From Allostella sp. ATCC 35155 (GTDB lineage Bacteria; Pseudomonadota; Alphaproteobacteria; ATCC43930; Allostellaceae): DNA of 64,000 nt. Location of the stretch: contig AP019701.1 in the NCBI GenBank assembly GCA_006738865.1, forward strand, positions 4,460,001 through 4,524,000. The letters are read 5' to 3'. The notes beneath the pieces are model-generated. The model was not told where the DNA came from. It worked only from the letters and a program-made list of their open reading frames with translations, and ran no database searches. Of this stretch, positions 9,025-20,773 are shown piece after piece (positions within the stretch are counted from its first letter, which is position 1; every line of letters starts with the position of its first letter). The translations under genes and the position numbers were made by a program.

Positions 9025-10281
9025 GTGCCCCGGTCGACCTACTCCGCCCTGTCCCTGCTGCGCCACGGCCTGACGCGCCACCGCACCTGGCGCCCCGCCT
9101 GGCGCCGGCCGGACCCCAAGCCGCATTATGCCGCCATCATCGTCGGCGGTGGCGGCCATGGTCTTGCCACGGCCTACTACCTCGCGAAGACCCACGGCAT
9201 CACCGACGTCGCGGTGCTGGAGAAGGGCTGGATCGGCGGCGGCAACACCGGCCGCAACACCACGGTCGTGCGCTCGAACTACTATTTCGCGGAGAGCGGC
9301 CGGCTCTATGACCTGGCGCTGAGACTCTACGAGGGCCTGTCGCGCGAGCTCGATTTCAACGTCATGCTGTCCCAGCGCGGCATGCTGATGCTGGCGCACA
9401 GCCACCACGACATGGAGTTCGCCCGGCGTACGGCCAACGCCATCCGGCGCAACGGCATCGACTGCGACCTGCTCGACCGCGACGCGGTCGCGCGGCGGCT
9501 GCCGCTTCTCGACATGTCGACCGATGCCCGCTTCCCGGTGCTCGGCGGCTACCGCCAGGGGCGCGGCGGTGTCGCCCGGCACGACGCCGTCGCCTGGGGC
9601 TATGCTCGTGCCGCCGACCGGCTCGGCGTCGACATCGTCCAGAACTGCGAGGTGCTGGGCTTCATCGTCGAGGCCGGCCGCATCGTCGGCGTCGAGACGA
9701 CGCGCGGGGCGATCCGCGCCGACCGTGTCGGGCTGGCGGTCGCCGGTCATTCCGGCCAGCTCGCCGCCAAGGCCGGCTTCCGCCTGCCGATCACCAGCTA
9801 CGCGCTGCAGGCGTTCGTGTCCGAGCCGGTCAAGCCGATCCTCGACGAGGTGGTGCTGTCGCCGGCGACCGGCGTCTATGTCAGCCAGTCGGACAAGGGC
9901 GAACTGGTCATCGGCGGCGGGCTCGACCTTCACCCCTCCTACTCCCAGCGCGGCAACCTGCCGACGGCGGAGAACGTGCTCTCCGGCCTCGTCGGCATGT
10001 TCCCCTGCTTCGCCAACCTGCGCCTGATGCGCAGCTGGGGCGGCATCGTCGACGTGGTGCCGGATTCGAGCCCGATCATCGGCCCGGCGCCCGTCTACGG
10101 CCTCTATCTCAACTGCGGCTGGGGCACCGGCGGCTTCAAGGCCATCCCCGCCGGCGGTACCCTGCTCGCCCATCTGATGGCGACCGGCGAGCAGCACCCG
10201 ATCGCCCGGCCCTTCGGGCTGGAGCGGTTCCGCACCGGCGCGCTCGTCGACGAGGCCGCCGCTTCCGGGATTCCCCACTGA
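9025..10281 (+). CDS. soxB: Sarcosine oxidase subunit beta
   Basis: The 418-residue subunit carries the FAD site and covalent FMN of heterotetrameric sarcosine oxidase, which oxidatively demethylates sarcosine to glycine. The start region YSALSLLRHGLTRH is the conserved SoxB N-terminus and is followed by the dinucleotide-binding motif VGGGGHGLATAYYLA and the NTGRNTTVVRSNY segment. H186 in VARHDAVAWGYA matches the family's FMN-linking histidine. I chose the GTG at 9025 because upstream in-frame ATGs run into the tetR coding region and the operator. The stop overlaps the soxD start (TGATG). This is the first gene of soxBDAG, and its spacing to the next three shows a single transcript. Confidence 0.95.
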   Translation: MPRSTYSALSLLRHGLTRHRTWRPAWRRPDPKPHYAAIIVGGGGHGLATAYYLAKTHGITDVAVLEKGWIGGGNTGRNTTVVRSNYYFAESGRLYDLALRLYEGLSRELDFNVMLSQRGMLMLAHSHHDMEFARRTANAIRRNGIDCDLLDRDAVARRLPLLDMSTDARFPVLGGYRQGRGGVARHDAVAWGYARAADRLGVDIVQNCEVLGFIVEAGRIVGVETTRGAIRADRVGLAVAGHSGQLAAKAGFRLPITSYALQAFVSEPVKPILDEVVLSPATGVYVSQSDKGELVIGGGLDLHPSYSQRGNLPTAENVLSGLVGMFPCFANLRLMRSWGGIVDVVPDSSPIIGPAPVYGLYLNCGWGTGGFKAIPAGGTLLAHLMATGEQHPIARPFGLERFRTGALVDEAAASGIPH

Positions 10282-10562
10282 TGCTGCTGATTCCCTGCCC
10301 CTGGTGCGGGTTGCGCGACGAGGCCGAGTTCCACTGCGGCGGCGAGAGCCATGTCGTCCGGCCACCCGACCCCGATGCCGCCGACGACGCCGCCTGGGCC
10401 GCCTACCTGTTCGACCGGGACAATGCGAAGGGGGTCGGGTTCGAGCGCTGGCTGCACCGCCACGGCTGCGGCCGCTGGTTCAACGTCGCCCGCGACACCG
10501 TCACCCACGAGATCCGGGCGGTCTACGGCATGACCGATCCACGGCCCGAGACCGCGTCGTGA
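10281..10562 (+). CDS. soxD: Sarcosine oxidase subunit delta
   Basis: Small 93-residue zinc-binding subunit of heterotetrameric sarcosine oxidase. The N-terminal CPWCG motif (Cys6 and Cys9) together with a later His and HGCGRWFN supply the metal ligands typical of the family. It overlaps the end of soxB by one base and the start of soxA by four (GTGA). Length and motif order are normal for SoxD. Confidence 0.95.
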   Translation: MLLIPCPWCGLRDEAEFHCGGESHVVRPPDPDAADDAAWAAYLFDRDNAKGVGFERWLHRHGCGRWFNVARDTVTHEIRAVYGMTDPRPETAS

Positions 10563-13435
10563 CGGGGTTCCGGCTGGCCGCCGGCGGCCGCATCGACCGC
10601 GCGCGGCCGATCGCCTTCCGCTACGACGGAAGCTGGCACCAGGGTTTCGCCGGCGACACGCTGGCCTCCGCCCTCCTCGCCGCCGGGGTCGACACCGTGG
10701 GGCGCAGCTTCAAGTACCACCGCCCGCGCGGCATCTTCGCAGCCGGGCCCGAGGAGCCCAACGCCATCGTGCAGGTCGGCCCGCGGCCGGACCTCAAGGC
10801 GACCCAGGTGCCCCTCGCGGAGGGGCTGGAGGCAACGCCCGTCAATTGCTGGCCCACGGCCCGCTTCGACGTCGGTGCCGCCATCGGCCTGGCCAAGCGG
10901 TTCCTGCCGGCCGGCTTCTACTACAAGACATTCAAGTGGCCCGACTGGAACTGGTGGGAGCCGCTGATCCGCCGCGCCGCCGGCCTCGGCCGCGTCGATC
11001 CGGCGGCGACCGCCCCGGCCGGCCAGCGGCGCCACCTGCATTGCGAGGTGCTGGTGATCGGCGCAGGGCCGGCCGGCATCGCCGCCGCGCTTGCCGCCGG
11101 CGCCGACGGACGCCGCGTGGTGCTGGTCGAGCAGGATCCCCTCCTCGGCGGCTCGCTGCTGGTCGACCCGGGCGAGATTGACGGCATGCCGTCCGACCTC
11201 TGGCTGCGCCAGGCCGAGGCCGCGCTGGCGGCCCGCCCACGCACCCGCATCCTGCGCCGCACCACCGCCTTCGGCTGCTACGACCATGGCCTCGTCGCCG
11301 CCGTCGAGCGCGAGTGCATCGTCTGGAAGATCCGCGCCGCCCGGGTCGTCCTGGCATCGGGCACCGTCGAGCGGCCGATCGCCTTCCAGGACGACGACCG
11401 GCCGGGGATCATGCTGGCGGGCGCCGTGCGCGCCTATCTCGGGCGCTGGGCAGCGGCGGCCGGCCGCCAACTCGTGCTCTTCACCAACAACGACGACGCC
11501 TATCGCACGGCGCTCGCCTGGGCCGAGGCGGGCCTGGCGGTGACGGCGGTGGTCGACGCGCGGCGCAGCGCCGATGGCATGCTGCCGGAGGCGGCCCGCG
11601 CCGCCGGCATCGCGGTCACCACCAATGCCGTCGTCGAGCGCGCCCATGGTCGGTCGCGGGTCGCGGGCGTCACCATCCGCGACGGCGCCGGCGGCACGCG
11701 GCGCCTCGCCTGCGACACGCTCGCCGTCTCCGGCGGGCGCGACCCGGCGCTGGCGCTCTTCGTCCAGGCCGGCGGCGCGCTGGCCTGGCATGACGGCCTC
11801 GCCGCCTTCGTCCCGGGGGATGGGGGCTATGTCGCCCCGACCGGCGCGGCGACCGGCCTATCGGGGCTGGGCAGCGCGCTCGCCCACGGTCATGCGGTGG
11901 GCGCGACCATCGCCGGCGACGGTGCCCCGCCGCAGGCACTGGACACGCCGGAAGGCACCATCCTTGCCATGTGGCATGCCGGCGGCGATCCCGCCCGCAG
12001 CTGGGTCGACCGGGCGAGCGACGTCACCGTCGCCGATGTCGGGCTGGCGGCGCGCGAAGGCTATGTCTCGGTCGAGCACTACAAGCGCTATACGACGGGC
12101 GGCATGTCGCCCGACCAGGGCAAGTCGAGCGCCGTCCTCGCCCTGTCGCTGCTGGGACGGGAGACGAAGCGGACCCCGACCGAGGTCGGCACCACCCGCT
12201 TCCGCCCGCCCTGGGATCCGGTCCCGATCGCCGCCCTGATCGGTGCCGATCGCGGGCCGCTGCTGCGGCCGGTGCTGCACCTGCCGGCGGACGACCGCCA
12301 CCGCGCGCGGGGCGCCCTCTTCGAGGAATATGGCGGCTGGATGCGCCCGGCCTGCTACCCCGCCCCCGGCGAGAGCCGCGAGGATGCCATCCGGCGCGAG
12401 GCCGCAGTAGTGCGCGCCCATGCCGGCATCTTCGATGCCTCGCCGCTCGGCAAGATCGACGTGCGCGGCCCCGATGCGGGGCGCTTCCTCGACCGCATGT
12501 ACATCCACCGGCTGTCGACCCTGAAGCCGGGGCGGCTGCGCTACAGCTTGGCGACCGGCGAGAACGGCATCGTCGTCGACGACGGCGTCGTCGCCCGGCT
12601 GGGAGCGGACCGCTTCCTCGTCGGCACGACCTCGGGCGGCGCCCAGCGCATGGCGGAGTCCTTCGAGGAATGGCTGCAGTGCGAATGGACCGACCTCGAC
12701 GTCTTCGTGACGCCGGTGACGCAGCAATGGGGCGTGGTCAACCTGGCCGGACCGCGCGCCCGCGACCTGCTGGCGGCGGCGGGCAGCGACATCGCGCTCG
12801 ACGGGACCGCCTTCCCGCATATGAGCTTCCGCGACGGGCAGGTGGCGGGGATTCCCGCCCGCCTCGCGCGCGTCAGCTTCACCGGCGAATGCTCGTTCGA
12901 GGTGTCGGTGCCCGCGCGCCGGACCGCCGAGCTGTGGGATGCCCTGATCGCCGCCGCCGCCCGCGCCGGCATCCCGGAGCCCTCGCCCTTCGGCGTCGAG
13001 GCGCTGATGACGCTGCGCATCGAGAAAGGCTATCTCCATGTCGGCGCCGACACCGACGGCACCACCTATCCGGCCGACTGCGGCTTCGCCGATGCGGTTG
13101 CGCGGCGCAGCGACGATTTCGTCGGCCGGCGCTCGATGCGCCGCGAGGATGCGCTGCGCGCCGGGCGGCATCAGCTGGTCGGGCTGCTGCCGGTCGGCGA
13201 CGACGCGGCACTGGTGTCGGGCGCCCATCTGGTGGCGACCGACGGGGGCAGCGACGGCCATGTCTCGTCGGCCTGCTGGAGCCCGGCCGTCGGCGGCCGC
13301 ATCGCGCTCGCCATGGTGCGCGACGGCCGCGCGCGGCTGGACGAGGCGGTGACGGTGGAGAATCTCGGGCGCTGGACCCGGGCCCGCATCGTCCGGCCGG
13401 TCTTCGTCGACCCCGAAGGGGCACGGTTGGCATGA
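10559..13435 (+). CDS. soxA: Sarcosine oxidase subunit alpha
   Basis: Largest subunit, 958 residues. The N-terminal 2Fe-2S-like ubiquitin-fold domain contains VGRSFKYHRPRGIFAAG. A NAD-binding oxidoreductase domain follows (VLVIGAGPAGIAAALAAG near residue 165). The C-terminal third is a GcvT-type aminomethyltransferase domain that passes the methyl group to tetrahydrofolate. The GTG start overlaps the soxD stop as GTGA. No glyA, purU or folD gene follows, unlike many sox operons, so the one-carbon unit must be processed by genes elsewhere, or the true substrate may be another N-methyl amine (inference). Confidence 0.94.
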   Translation: MTGFRLAAGGRIDRARPIAFRYDGSWHQGFAGDTLASALLAAGVDTVGRSFKYHRPRGIFAAGPEEPNAIVQVGPRPDLKATQVPLAEGLEATPVNCWPTARFDVGAAIGLAKRFLPAGFYYKTFKWPDWNWWEPLIRRAAGLGRVDPAATAPAGQRRHLHCEVLVIGAGPAGIAAALAAGADGRRVVLVEQDPLLGGSLLVDPGEIDGMPSDLWLRQAEAALAARPRTRILRRTTAFGCYDHGLVAAVERECIVWKIRAARVVLASGTVERPIAFQDDDRPGIMLAGAVRAYLGRWAAAAGRQLVLFTNNDDAYRTALAWAEAGLAVTAVVDARRSADGMLPEAARAAGIAVTTNAVVERAHGRSRVAGVTIRDGAGGTRRLACDTLAVSGGRDPALALFVQAGGALAWHDGLAAFVPGDGGYVAPTGAATGLSGLGSALAHGHAVGATIAGDGAPPQALDTPEGTILAMWHAGGDPARSWVDRASDVTVADVGLAAREGYVSVEHYKRYTTGGMSPDQGKSSAVLALSLLGRETKRTPTEVGTTRFRPPWDPVPIAALIGADRGPLLRPVLHLPADDRHRARGALFEEYGGWMRPACYPAPGESREDAIRREAAVVRAHAGIFDASPLGKIDVRGPDAGRFLDRMYIHRLSTLKPGRLRYSLATGENGIVVDDGVVARLGADRFLVGTTSGGAQRMAESFEEWLQCEWTDLDVFVTPVTQQWGVVNLAGPRARDLLAAAGSDIALDGTAFPHMSFRDGQVAGIPARLARVSFTGECSFEVSVPARRTAELWDALIAAAARAGIPEPSPFGVEALMTLRIEKGYLHVGADTDGTTYPADCGFADAVARRSDDFVGRRSMRREDALRAGRHQLVGLLPVGDDAALVSGAHLVATDGGSDGHVSSACWSPAVGGRIALAMVRDGRARLDEAVTVENLGRWTRARIVRPVFVDPEGARLA

Positions 13436-13959
13436 GCCTGCGCATCGACGCCCCCGACCTGCGCGTCGCCGAGGCGCCCGACCGCCGTCGCCTGCTGCTG
13501 CGCGGCCGGGCCGAGGACGCGGTCTTCGCCGACGAGGTGCGCTGGGTCTTCGGCGTCCGCCTGCCGGTCTATCCCTGCACGTCGAGCGAGGGCGACGACG
13601 CGCGCTGCCTCTGGCTCGACCCCACCACGTGGCTGACCGAGTCGGCCGACCGCGAGGCCGACCTCGCCATCGCGCGTCTCGGCGCCATCGAGATCGGCGA
13701 CGCCCGGCTGGTGCTGGCGGTCGAGGGGCGGCGGGCGCGCGACCTCCTGGCGGTCGGCACCGGCGTCGACCTCGATCCGGAGATGTTCCCCCCGGGCCGC
13801 GTCGTCCGGACCCTCTTCGGCCGCGTGACGGCGACGCTGCACCATGTCGATGCCGCGCCGCTGCTGGGATCGCCGCTCTTCCACCTCCATGTCGACCGGG
13901 CCGCCGGACCGTGGTTCGGCGACTGGTTGCGCGCGGCGGTCCAGGCGCTCGAGATCTAG
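13432..13959 (+). CDS. soxG: Sarcosine oxidase subunit gamma
   Basis: The 175-residue protein sits in the position of SoxG, directly after soxA with an ATGA overlap. It has the family's GcvT-like features: a central WLDPTTWLTE segment (LGPDEWL in many homologues) and GDARLVLAVEGRRARDLLAVG. It is the small structural subunit of the heterotetramer. Sequence conservation is low in this family, so the call rests mainly on context and length. Only 11 bp separate its stop from the next gene. Confidence 0.88.
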   Translation: MSLRIDAPDLRVAEAPDRRRLLLRGRAEDAVFADEVRWVFGVRLPVYPCTSSEGDDARCLWLDPTTWLTESADREADLAIARLGAIEIGDARLVLAVEGRRARDLLAVGTGVDLDPEMFPPGRVVRTLFGRVTATLHHVDAAPLLGSPLFHLHVDRAAGPWFGDWLRAAVQALEI

Positions 13960-13970
13960 GCTCGGAGCCG

Positions 13971-14867
13971 ATGCTCTTCGCCCTGCGCGACTATCTCGAT
14001 TCGCTGCCGCATCTCGGTCGGCCGACCGGAACGACGCTGCCCTTTCCGGTCGGGGTGCGCGACATCCCCGGCACGACACATCGCGACGCGATCGGCCCCT
14101 GGCCCTATGTCCCGGCGCCCTCGCCCCACGACCTGGCGGCGGCGCTGGAGGAACTGCGGCGCCTCGGCCTCGTCAGCCTGACCCTGATGCTCGCTCCCGA
14201 CACCGGGCCGGAAGACGCCGGCGCATACGCGCAACTGGGCGTCGCGCTGCTGCCGCTGAAGGACCATTTCGTGGTCGACCCGGACCTGCCGGCCGCCGAG
14301 ATCGGCCCCCGGACCCGGCGCAACCTGGCGATCGCGGCCCGCAACTGGGACGTCGTCGAGGAAGTGGCACCGGCCGAACTGGCGGCGACGGCCGCCCGGC
14401 TCTATGCCGGCCTTGCCGACCGCCGCATCCTCAGCGACATCACCCGGGTGCCGCCATCGCATTTCACGGACCTCGCCCGCCTGCCGGGGATCGCCTTCCT
14501 CTCCGCCCGCAGGGGCCCCGTCGTCGGTGCAATGGTCATCGCGGCCCGCGACGAACGACGCACCGACCTGCTCCACCTCCTCATCGACCAGGCGCATATC
14601 GCGACCTGTCCGGGTTATGCCGTCCTCGGCCACGTCGCCCGCGACTGGGCGCGCCGGGGGCCGGTCTATCTCGGCGGCATGCCGGACGGCCCGGACGGCC
14701 CCGGCGTCGGCCGGTTCAAGGCGCGCTGGGCGAACCGGACCAGCCCGTTGCTCCTGGCGACTGCGATCCTCGATCCGAAGACCTATGCCACGCTGACCGC
14801 GGGCAGTGGCGACAGCGGATACTTTCCGGCCTATCGGCGACCGCAGGCGAAGGAAGCCGCGCCGTGA
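13971..14867 (+). CDS. Acyl-CoA N-acyltransferase-fold protein (GNAT/FemAB-like), function unknown
   Basis: The protein has 298 residues and I do not recognise a named family. The middle and C-terminal parts look like a FemAB/GNAT-type fold: RTRRNLAIAARNW, then a LYAGLADRR helix, a strand pair around AFLSARRGPVVGAMVIA, and a final GVGRFKARWANR segment in which the FK-x-RW pattern is typical of peptidoglycan-bridge-type acyltransferases. No membrane segment is present. It follows soxG by 11 bp and overlaps the next glycosyltransferase gene as GTGA, so it is translated with both. The pairing with a glycosyltransferase hints at modification of a glycan or amino sugar rather than sarcosine metabolism (inference). 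Confidence 0.7.
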   Translation: MLFALRDYLDSLPHLGRPTGTTLPFPVGVRDIPGTTHRDAIGPWPYVPAPSPHDLAAALEELRRLGLVSLTLMLAPDTGPEDAGAYAQLGVALLPLKDHFVVDPDLPAAEIGPRTRRNLAIAARNWDVVEEVAPAELAATAARLYAGLADRRILSDITRVPPSHFTDLARLPGIAFLSARRGPVVGAMVIAARDERRTDLLHLLIDQAHIATCPGYAVLGHVARDWARRGPVYLGGMPDGPDGPGVGRFKARWANRTSPLLLATAILDPKTYATLTAGSGDSGYFPAYRRPQAKEAAP

Positions 14868-15853
14868 GCGAACTGCTGGAGCCGATCCTCGAGCGCCAGG
14901 GCGACCGGGAGCCGGAACTCGGCATCGTGATGCCGATCCGGAACTCGCAGTCGCGCATCGTCGCCGCCGTCCGCTCGGTCCTGGAGCAGCGCGACTGCGT
15001 CGCCGACATCCTGATCTCCGACGACCAGTCGACCGACCGGACGCTGGCCGGCGCGCGCCATGCGATCGAGGGCTGGCGCGGGCCGCATCGCGTTCGCCTG
15101 TTCCGCACGACGCGCCGCCTGGCGATCGACCACCTCCCGACCCTGGTCGCTGCGTCCAGCCAGGCCTTCCTGGTGCAGGCACACGGCGACGACGAGCAGC
15201 TTCCGGGCCGGGCGGCGACCCAGCGCGACGTCCGCCGGCACAGCGGCGCCAGCCTCGTTTCCTGTGTCGCCTTCCAGGTCCGCGGCGAGCGCGTGCGCCG
15301 CGAGATCCTGCCGCCGGCCGTGTCCGAGGGCTTTCTCGCCCCCGCCCAGCTGGCCGGCGGGACGCCGATCCACATGCTGTCCGGCAGCCGGCTCGCCCTC
15401 GACCGGCGTCTCTACGACGCCTTCCCGCCGCTCGATTCCCAGTATCTCTCGATCGGACACGACATGCTGAAGTCGTGGCGGGCGCTGCTTCTCGGCGGCA
15501 TCTGGATCGGCGCCGAGCCGCTGCTCGCGGTTCATTGGCACGACCAGCAATGGTCCAACCGCCTGTGGGACACGCGCCGCCCCGAGAGCACGCTCTTCGC
15601 CTCGATGCTGCACCGGCTGGCCATGCTGCGCGCGCTGCAGCGCGACATCGCACATGTCGAGGCGGCGGGCACCGTGCCCGCAGAGCGGCTGGCAGAGGTC
15701 CGGCGGCTGTCGCAGAACGTCTGGCACCAGGCCGTCGACCGCCTGCTCGATGCCCGCGAGGTGTTGCACCGGCAGGGCCTCGAGCCCGCCTGGACCGACC
15801 TCGACGACCTGGCGGAGCTGAAGCGCCGGGCGCAACCGCAGCCTCGTGGTTGA
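14864..15853 (+). CDS. Glycosyltransferase family 2
   Basis: Predicted 329-residue GT-A-fold glycosyltransferase. The N-terminal signature LGIVMPIRNSQSRIVAAVRS is followed by ILISDDQSTDRT, the usual nucleotide-binding acidic motif. A HGDDEQLPGRA segment stands where the metal-binding DXD normally lies (GDDE). No transmembrane helices are seen. The GTG start overlaps the preceding stop. The gene ends the sox-linked unit, and its stop is followed almost at once by the rplU promoter. Sugar donor and acceptor are unknown. Confidence 0.88.
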   Translation: MSELLEPILERQGDREPELGIVMPIRNSQSRIVAAVRSVLEQRDCVADILISDDQSTDRTLAGARHAIEGWRGPHRVRLFRTTRRLAIDHLPTLVAASSQAFLVQAHGDDEQLPGRAATQRDVRRHSGASLVSCVAFQVRGERVRREILPPAVSEGFLAPAQLAGGTPIHMLSGSRLALDRRLYDAFPPLDSQYLSIGHDMLKSWRALLLGGIWIGAEPLLAVHWHDQQWSNRLWDTRRPESTLFASMLHRLAMLRALQRDIAHVEAAGTVPAERLAEVRRLSQNVWHQAVDRLLDAREVLHRQGLEPAWTDLDDLAELKRRAQPQPRG

Positions 15854-15877
15854 CTCCCGCGGCCCGCCGACTATAGT
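15850..15877 (+). promoter_or_regulatory. Sigma-70-type promoter of rplU-rpmA
   Basis: TTGACT (15850-15855) and TATAGT (15872-15877) are separated by 16 bp, close to the housekeeping consensus. The -35 box overlaps the last codons of the glycosyltransferase gene. It is the clearest promoter in the window and fits strong constitutive expression of ribosomal protein genes. Confidence 0.8.
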
Positions 15878-15887
15878 GCCGCGCTTC

Positions 15888-15910
15888 CGGGCGGCCCCAG
15901 GGGTCGCCCG
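15888..15910 (+). promoter_or_regulatory. Hairpin in the rplU 5' leader
   Basis: Ten-base arms (15888-15897 and 15901-15910) pair with one G-U wobble around a 3-base CAG loop. The hairpin begins about 10 bases after the -10 box and ends 30 bases before the rplU start. It could stabilise the leader or act in autoregulation by L21. It does not match any ribosomal leader family I can name. Confidence 0.4.
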
Positions 15911-15940
15911 CACTCATTGTCTGGACAAGCCGAACTGGCC

Positions 15941-16252
15941 ATGTACGCAGTCATCCGCACCGGCGGCAAGCAATATAAGGTCGCCAAGGACGACGTCATC
16001 GTCGTCGAGAAGCTCGAGGCCGAACCGGGCTCGGCGGTCACGATCGGCGACGTGCTGATGGTGGGCGGCGAGGCTGGCATCACCATCGGCAGCCCCCTGG
16101 TCGCGGGCGCCTCTGTCACGGCCGAGGTCGTGAGCCAGGGCAAGGGCGACAAGGTCATCATCTTCAAGAAGAAGCGGCGGCAGAACTATCGCCGGAAGCG
16201 CGGGCACCGCCAGATGCAGACCGTGCTGAAGATCACCGGCATCGCCGCCTGA
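15941..16252 (+). CDS. rplU: Large ribosomal subunit protein L21 (bL21)
   Basis: The 103-residue ribosomal protein begins [14 protein letters not shown], the universal bL21 N-terminus. The central [21 protein letters not shown] basic stretch contacts 23S rRNA. A TTG eight codons upstream is in frame, but the family starts at this ATG. It is transcribed with rpmA from the promoter at 15850-15877. Confidence 0.98.
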   Translation: MYAVIRTGGKQYKVAKDDVIVVEKLEAEPGSAVTIGDVLMVGGEAGITIGSPLVAGASVTAEVVSQGKGDKVIIFKKKRRQNYRRKRGHRQMQTVLKITGIAA

Positions 16253-16265
16253 CGGAGTATTCGCG

Positions 16266-16541
16266 ATGGCACACAAGAAAGCAGGCGGCAGCTCGCGCAA
16301 CGGCCGCGATTCCGCCGGCCGCCGCCTCGGCGTGAAGCGCTTCGGCGGCCAGCACGTCCTGGCCGGCAATATCCTGGTGCGGCAGCGCGGGACGAAGTTC
16401 CATGCCGGCGACCTCGTCGGGATGGGCCGCGACCACACCCTCTTCGCACTGGCCGACGGCCATGTCGCGTTCGGCATCCACCATGGCAAGACCCTGGTCT
16501 CGGTGGTTCCGGTCGCGATCGAGGCTGCGCCGGCCGAGTAG
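16266..16541 (+). CDS. rpmA: Large ribosomal subunit protein L27 (bL27)
   Basis: The 91-residue protein starts [16 protein letters not shown], the canonical bL27 N-terminus without a cleavable extension, followed by GVKRFGGQ and RQRGTKFH. bL27 lies near the peptidyl-transferase centre. It is 13 bp after rplU and is followed by an intrinsic terminator, so rplU-rpmA form a discrete transcript. Confidence 0.98.
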   Translation: MAHKKAGGSSRNGRDSAGRRLGVKRFGGQHVLAGNILVRQRGTKFHAGDLVGMGRDHTLFALADGHVAFGIHHGKTLVSVVPVAIEAAPAE

Positions 16542-18849
<2,308 letters not shown>

Positions 18850-18853
<4 letters not shown>

Positions 18854-20139
18854 CCGCCCTTGCCAGCGAACGCGCTCCCCCGGGCGACCTTGCCGCACAG
18901 ATGACGGCGCTGGGGCAGGCGGCCCGCGCCGCTGCGCTCGAGCTCGCCACGACGCCGACGGCCGCCAAGGATCGCGCGCTCGCGGCCGCCGCCGCGGCCA
19001 TCCGCGCCGCGGCACCGGCCATCCTGCAGGCGAACACGGCCGATCTCGCGGACGCACGCGCGGCCGGCCTGTCCGGTGCGATGATCGACCGGCTGCTGCT
19101 CGACGCCGGCCGCATCGAGGCGATGGCGCGCGGTCTCGAGGAGGTGGCGGCACTGCCCGATCCGGTCGGCACCACGCTCGCCGAATGGACGCGGCCCAAC
19201 GGCCTCGTCATCTCCCGCGTGCGGGTGCCCCTCGGGGTCATCGCGATCATCTTCGAGAGCCGGCCCAACGTCACCGCGGACGCCGCCGCCCTCTGCCTCA
19301 AGGCGGGCAACGCCGCGGTACTGCGGCCGGGGTCGGAGAGCTTCCGCTCGTCGCGCGCCATCCTGGCGGCGCTACAGGCGGGCCTGGCCGTCGCCGGCCT
19401 GCCGGCCGCCGCCATCCAGATGGTGCCGACCGCCGATCGCTCGGCCGTCGGCATCCTGCTCGGCATGTCGGGCCTGATCGACGTCGTCGTGCCGCGCGGC
19501 GGGCGCGGGCTGATCGAGCGGGTCATCGCCGAAAGCCGGGTGCCGGTGATCCGCCATCTCGACGGCAACTGCCACGTCTATGTCGACGGCGCCGCCGACC
19601 CCGCCATGGCGCTCCGCATCGTCCACAACGCCAAGCTGCGCCGCACCGGCATCTGCGGCGCCGCGGAATCGCTGCTGGTCGACCGCCGCGCGACGGCGAC
19701 GCATCTCGCTCCCATCGTCCGCGACCTGCTCGATTCCGGCTGCGAGGTCCGCGGCGACGCGGCGGTGCAGGCCGTCGATCCGCGCGTGCGGGCGGCAAGC
19801 GAAGCCGACTGGTCGACCGAGTATCTCGACGCCGTCATCTCGGCCGCCGTCGTCGACGGGGTGGAGGGGGCGATCACCCACGTCAACCGCTACGGCTCGC
19901 ACCACACCGACGCCATCGTGACGGAGGACGCGGCCGCCGCGGCCCGCTTCCTCGCCGCCGTCGACAGCGCGGTCGTGCTGCACAACGCCTCGACCCAGTT
20001 CACCGACGGGGCCGAGTTCGGGATGGGGGCCGAGATCGGCATCTCGACCGACAAGCTGCATGCCCGCGGGCCCGTCGGCACCGAGCAACTCACCTCCTAC
20101 AAGTATGTCGTGCGCGGCTCGGGCCAGCTGCGCCCCTAA
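18850..20139 (+). CDS. proA: Gamma-glutamyl phosphate reductase
   Basis: Second proline-pathway enzyme, NADPH-dependent, 429 residues. The ALDH-superfamily core shows [27 protein letters not shown], and the catalytic Cys lies in [11 protein letters not shown] near residue 265. The C-terminal [19 protein letters not shown] motif is typical. It is coupled to proB through ATGA. Its last codons overlap the likely nadD start. Confidence 0.97.
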
Positions 20140-20773
20140 GGCCGACCGGCCGGCCGCGCTCGCGCCCGGCCGGCGGCGGATCGGGCTGCTCGGCGGTTCC
20201 TTCAATCCGGCGCATGACGGGCACCGTCACCTGTCGCTCTGGGCGCTGAAGCGGCTGGGGCTCGACCGCGTCTGGTGGCTGGTCTCGCCGCAGAACCCGC
20301 TGAAGCCGGCCGCCGGCATGGCCCCCCTGGCGGAGCGGCTGGCGACCGCCCGGCGCGTCGCACGCCATCCGGCGATCCGGCCGACCGACATCGAACGGAG
20401 CCTCGGCACCCGCTACACCGCCGATACGGTGGCCGCGCTGCGGCGGCGCTTCCCGCGGGCGCGCTTCGTCTGGCTGATGGGAGCCGACAACCTGCGGCAG
20501 ATTCCCCACTGGAAACGCTGGCGTACCATCTTCGAGGGGCTGCCAGTTGCGGTGTTCGACCGGCCTACCTATGCTTTGGGGGCGCTTTCCGGCTTGGCGG
20601 CGCGCCGGTACGCCCGGCGACGGCTGCCGGCATCGGCGGCTCGATCGCTCGCGGACCGGCCAGCACCGGCCTGGACCCTCGTTCGAATGCCGCTGCATCC
20701 GGCCTCCGCCACCCGGATCCGCGCGAACCTGTCATCACCGGCGACCATGCCCAACCGGAGGCCCGACCCATAA
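20105..20773 (+). CDS. nadD: Nicotinate-nucleotide adenylyltransferase
   Basis: Converts nicotinate mononucleotide and ATP to deamido-NAD. The nucleotidyltransferase signature [18 protein letters not shown], with the (T/H)xGH-like DGH motif, lies near residue 25. [17 protein letters not shown] and the late [12 protein letters not shown] (the ISS/STxIR region of the family) follow. I take ATG 20105, which overlaps proA by 35 bp; an earlier ATG at 20060 is possible but lengthens the overlap. At 222 residues the length is slightly above average. The stop TAA overlaps the proposed ATA start of rsfS. Confidence 0.93.
   Translation: MSCAARASCAPKADRPAALAPGRRRIGLLGGSFNPAHDGHRHLSLWALKRLGLDRVWWLVSPQNPLKPAAGMAPLAERLATARRVARHPAIRPTDIERSLGTRYTADTVAALRRRFPRARFVWLMGADNLRQIPHWKRWRTIFEGLPVAVFDRPTYALGALSGLAARRYARRRLPASAARSLADRPAPAWTLVRMPLHPASATRIRANLSSPATMPNRRPDP

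Noticed and set aside
6454-10365. 1,303-codon minus-strand open frame
   Set aside because: It lies opposite the CocE-like, soxB and soxD genes and out of frame with tetR. Low-complexity composition shows it is a high-GC artefact.
20275-20769. N-terminal extension of RsfS from the first ATG of its frame
   Set aside because: It would overlap almost all of nadD in another frame and has no homology to RsfS. The ATA with a ribosome site at 20770 is a better start.
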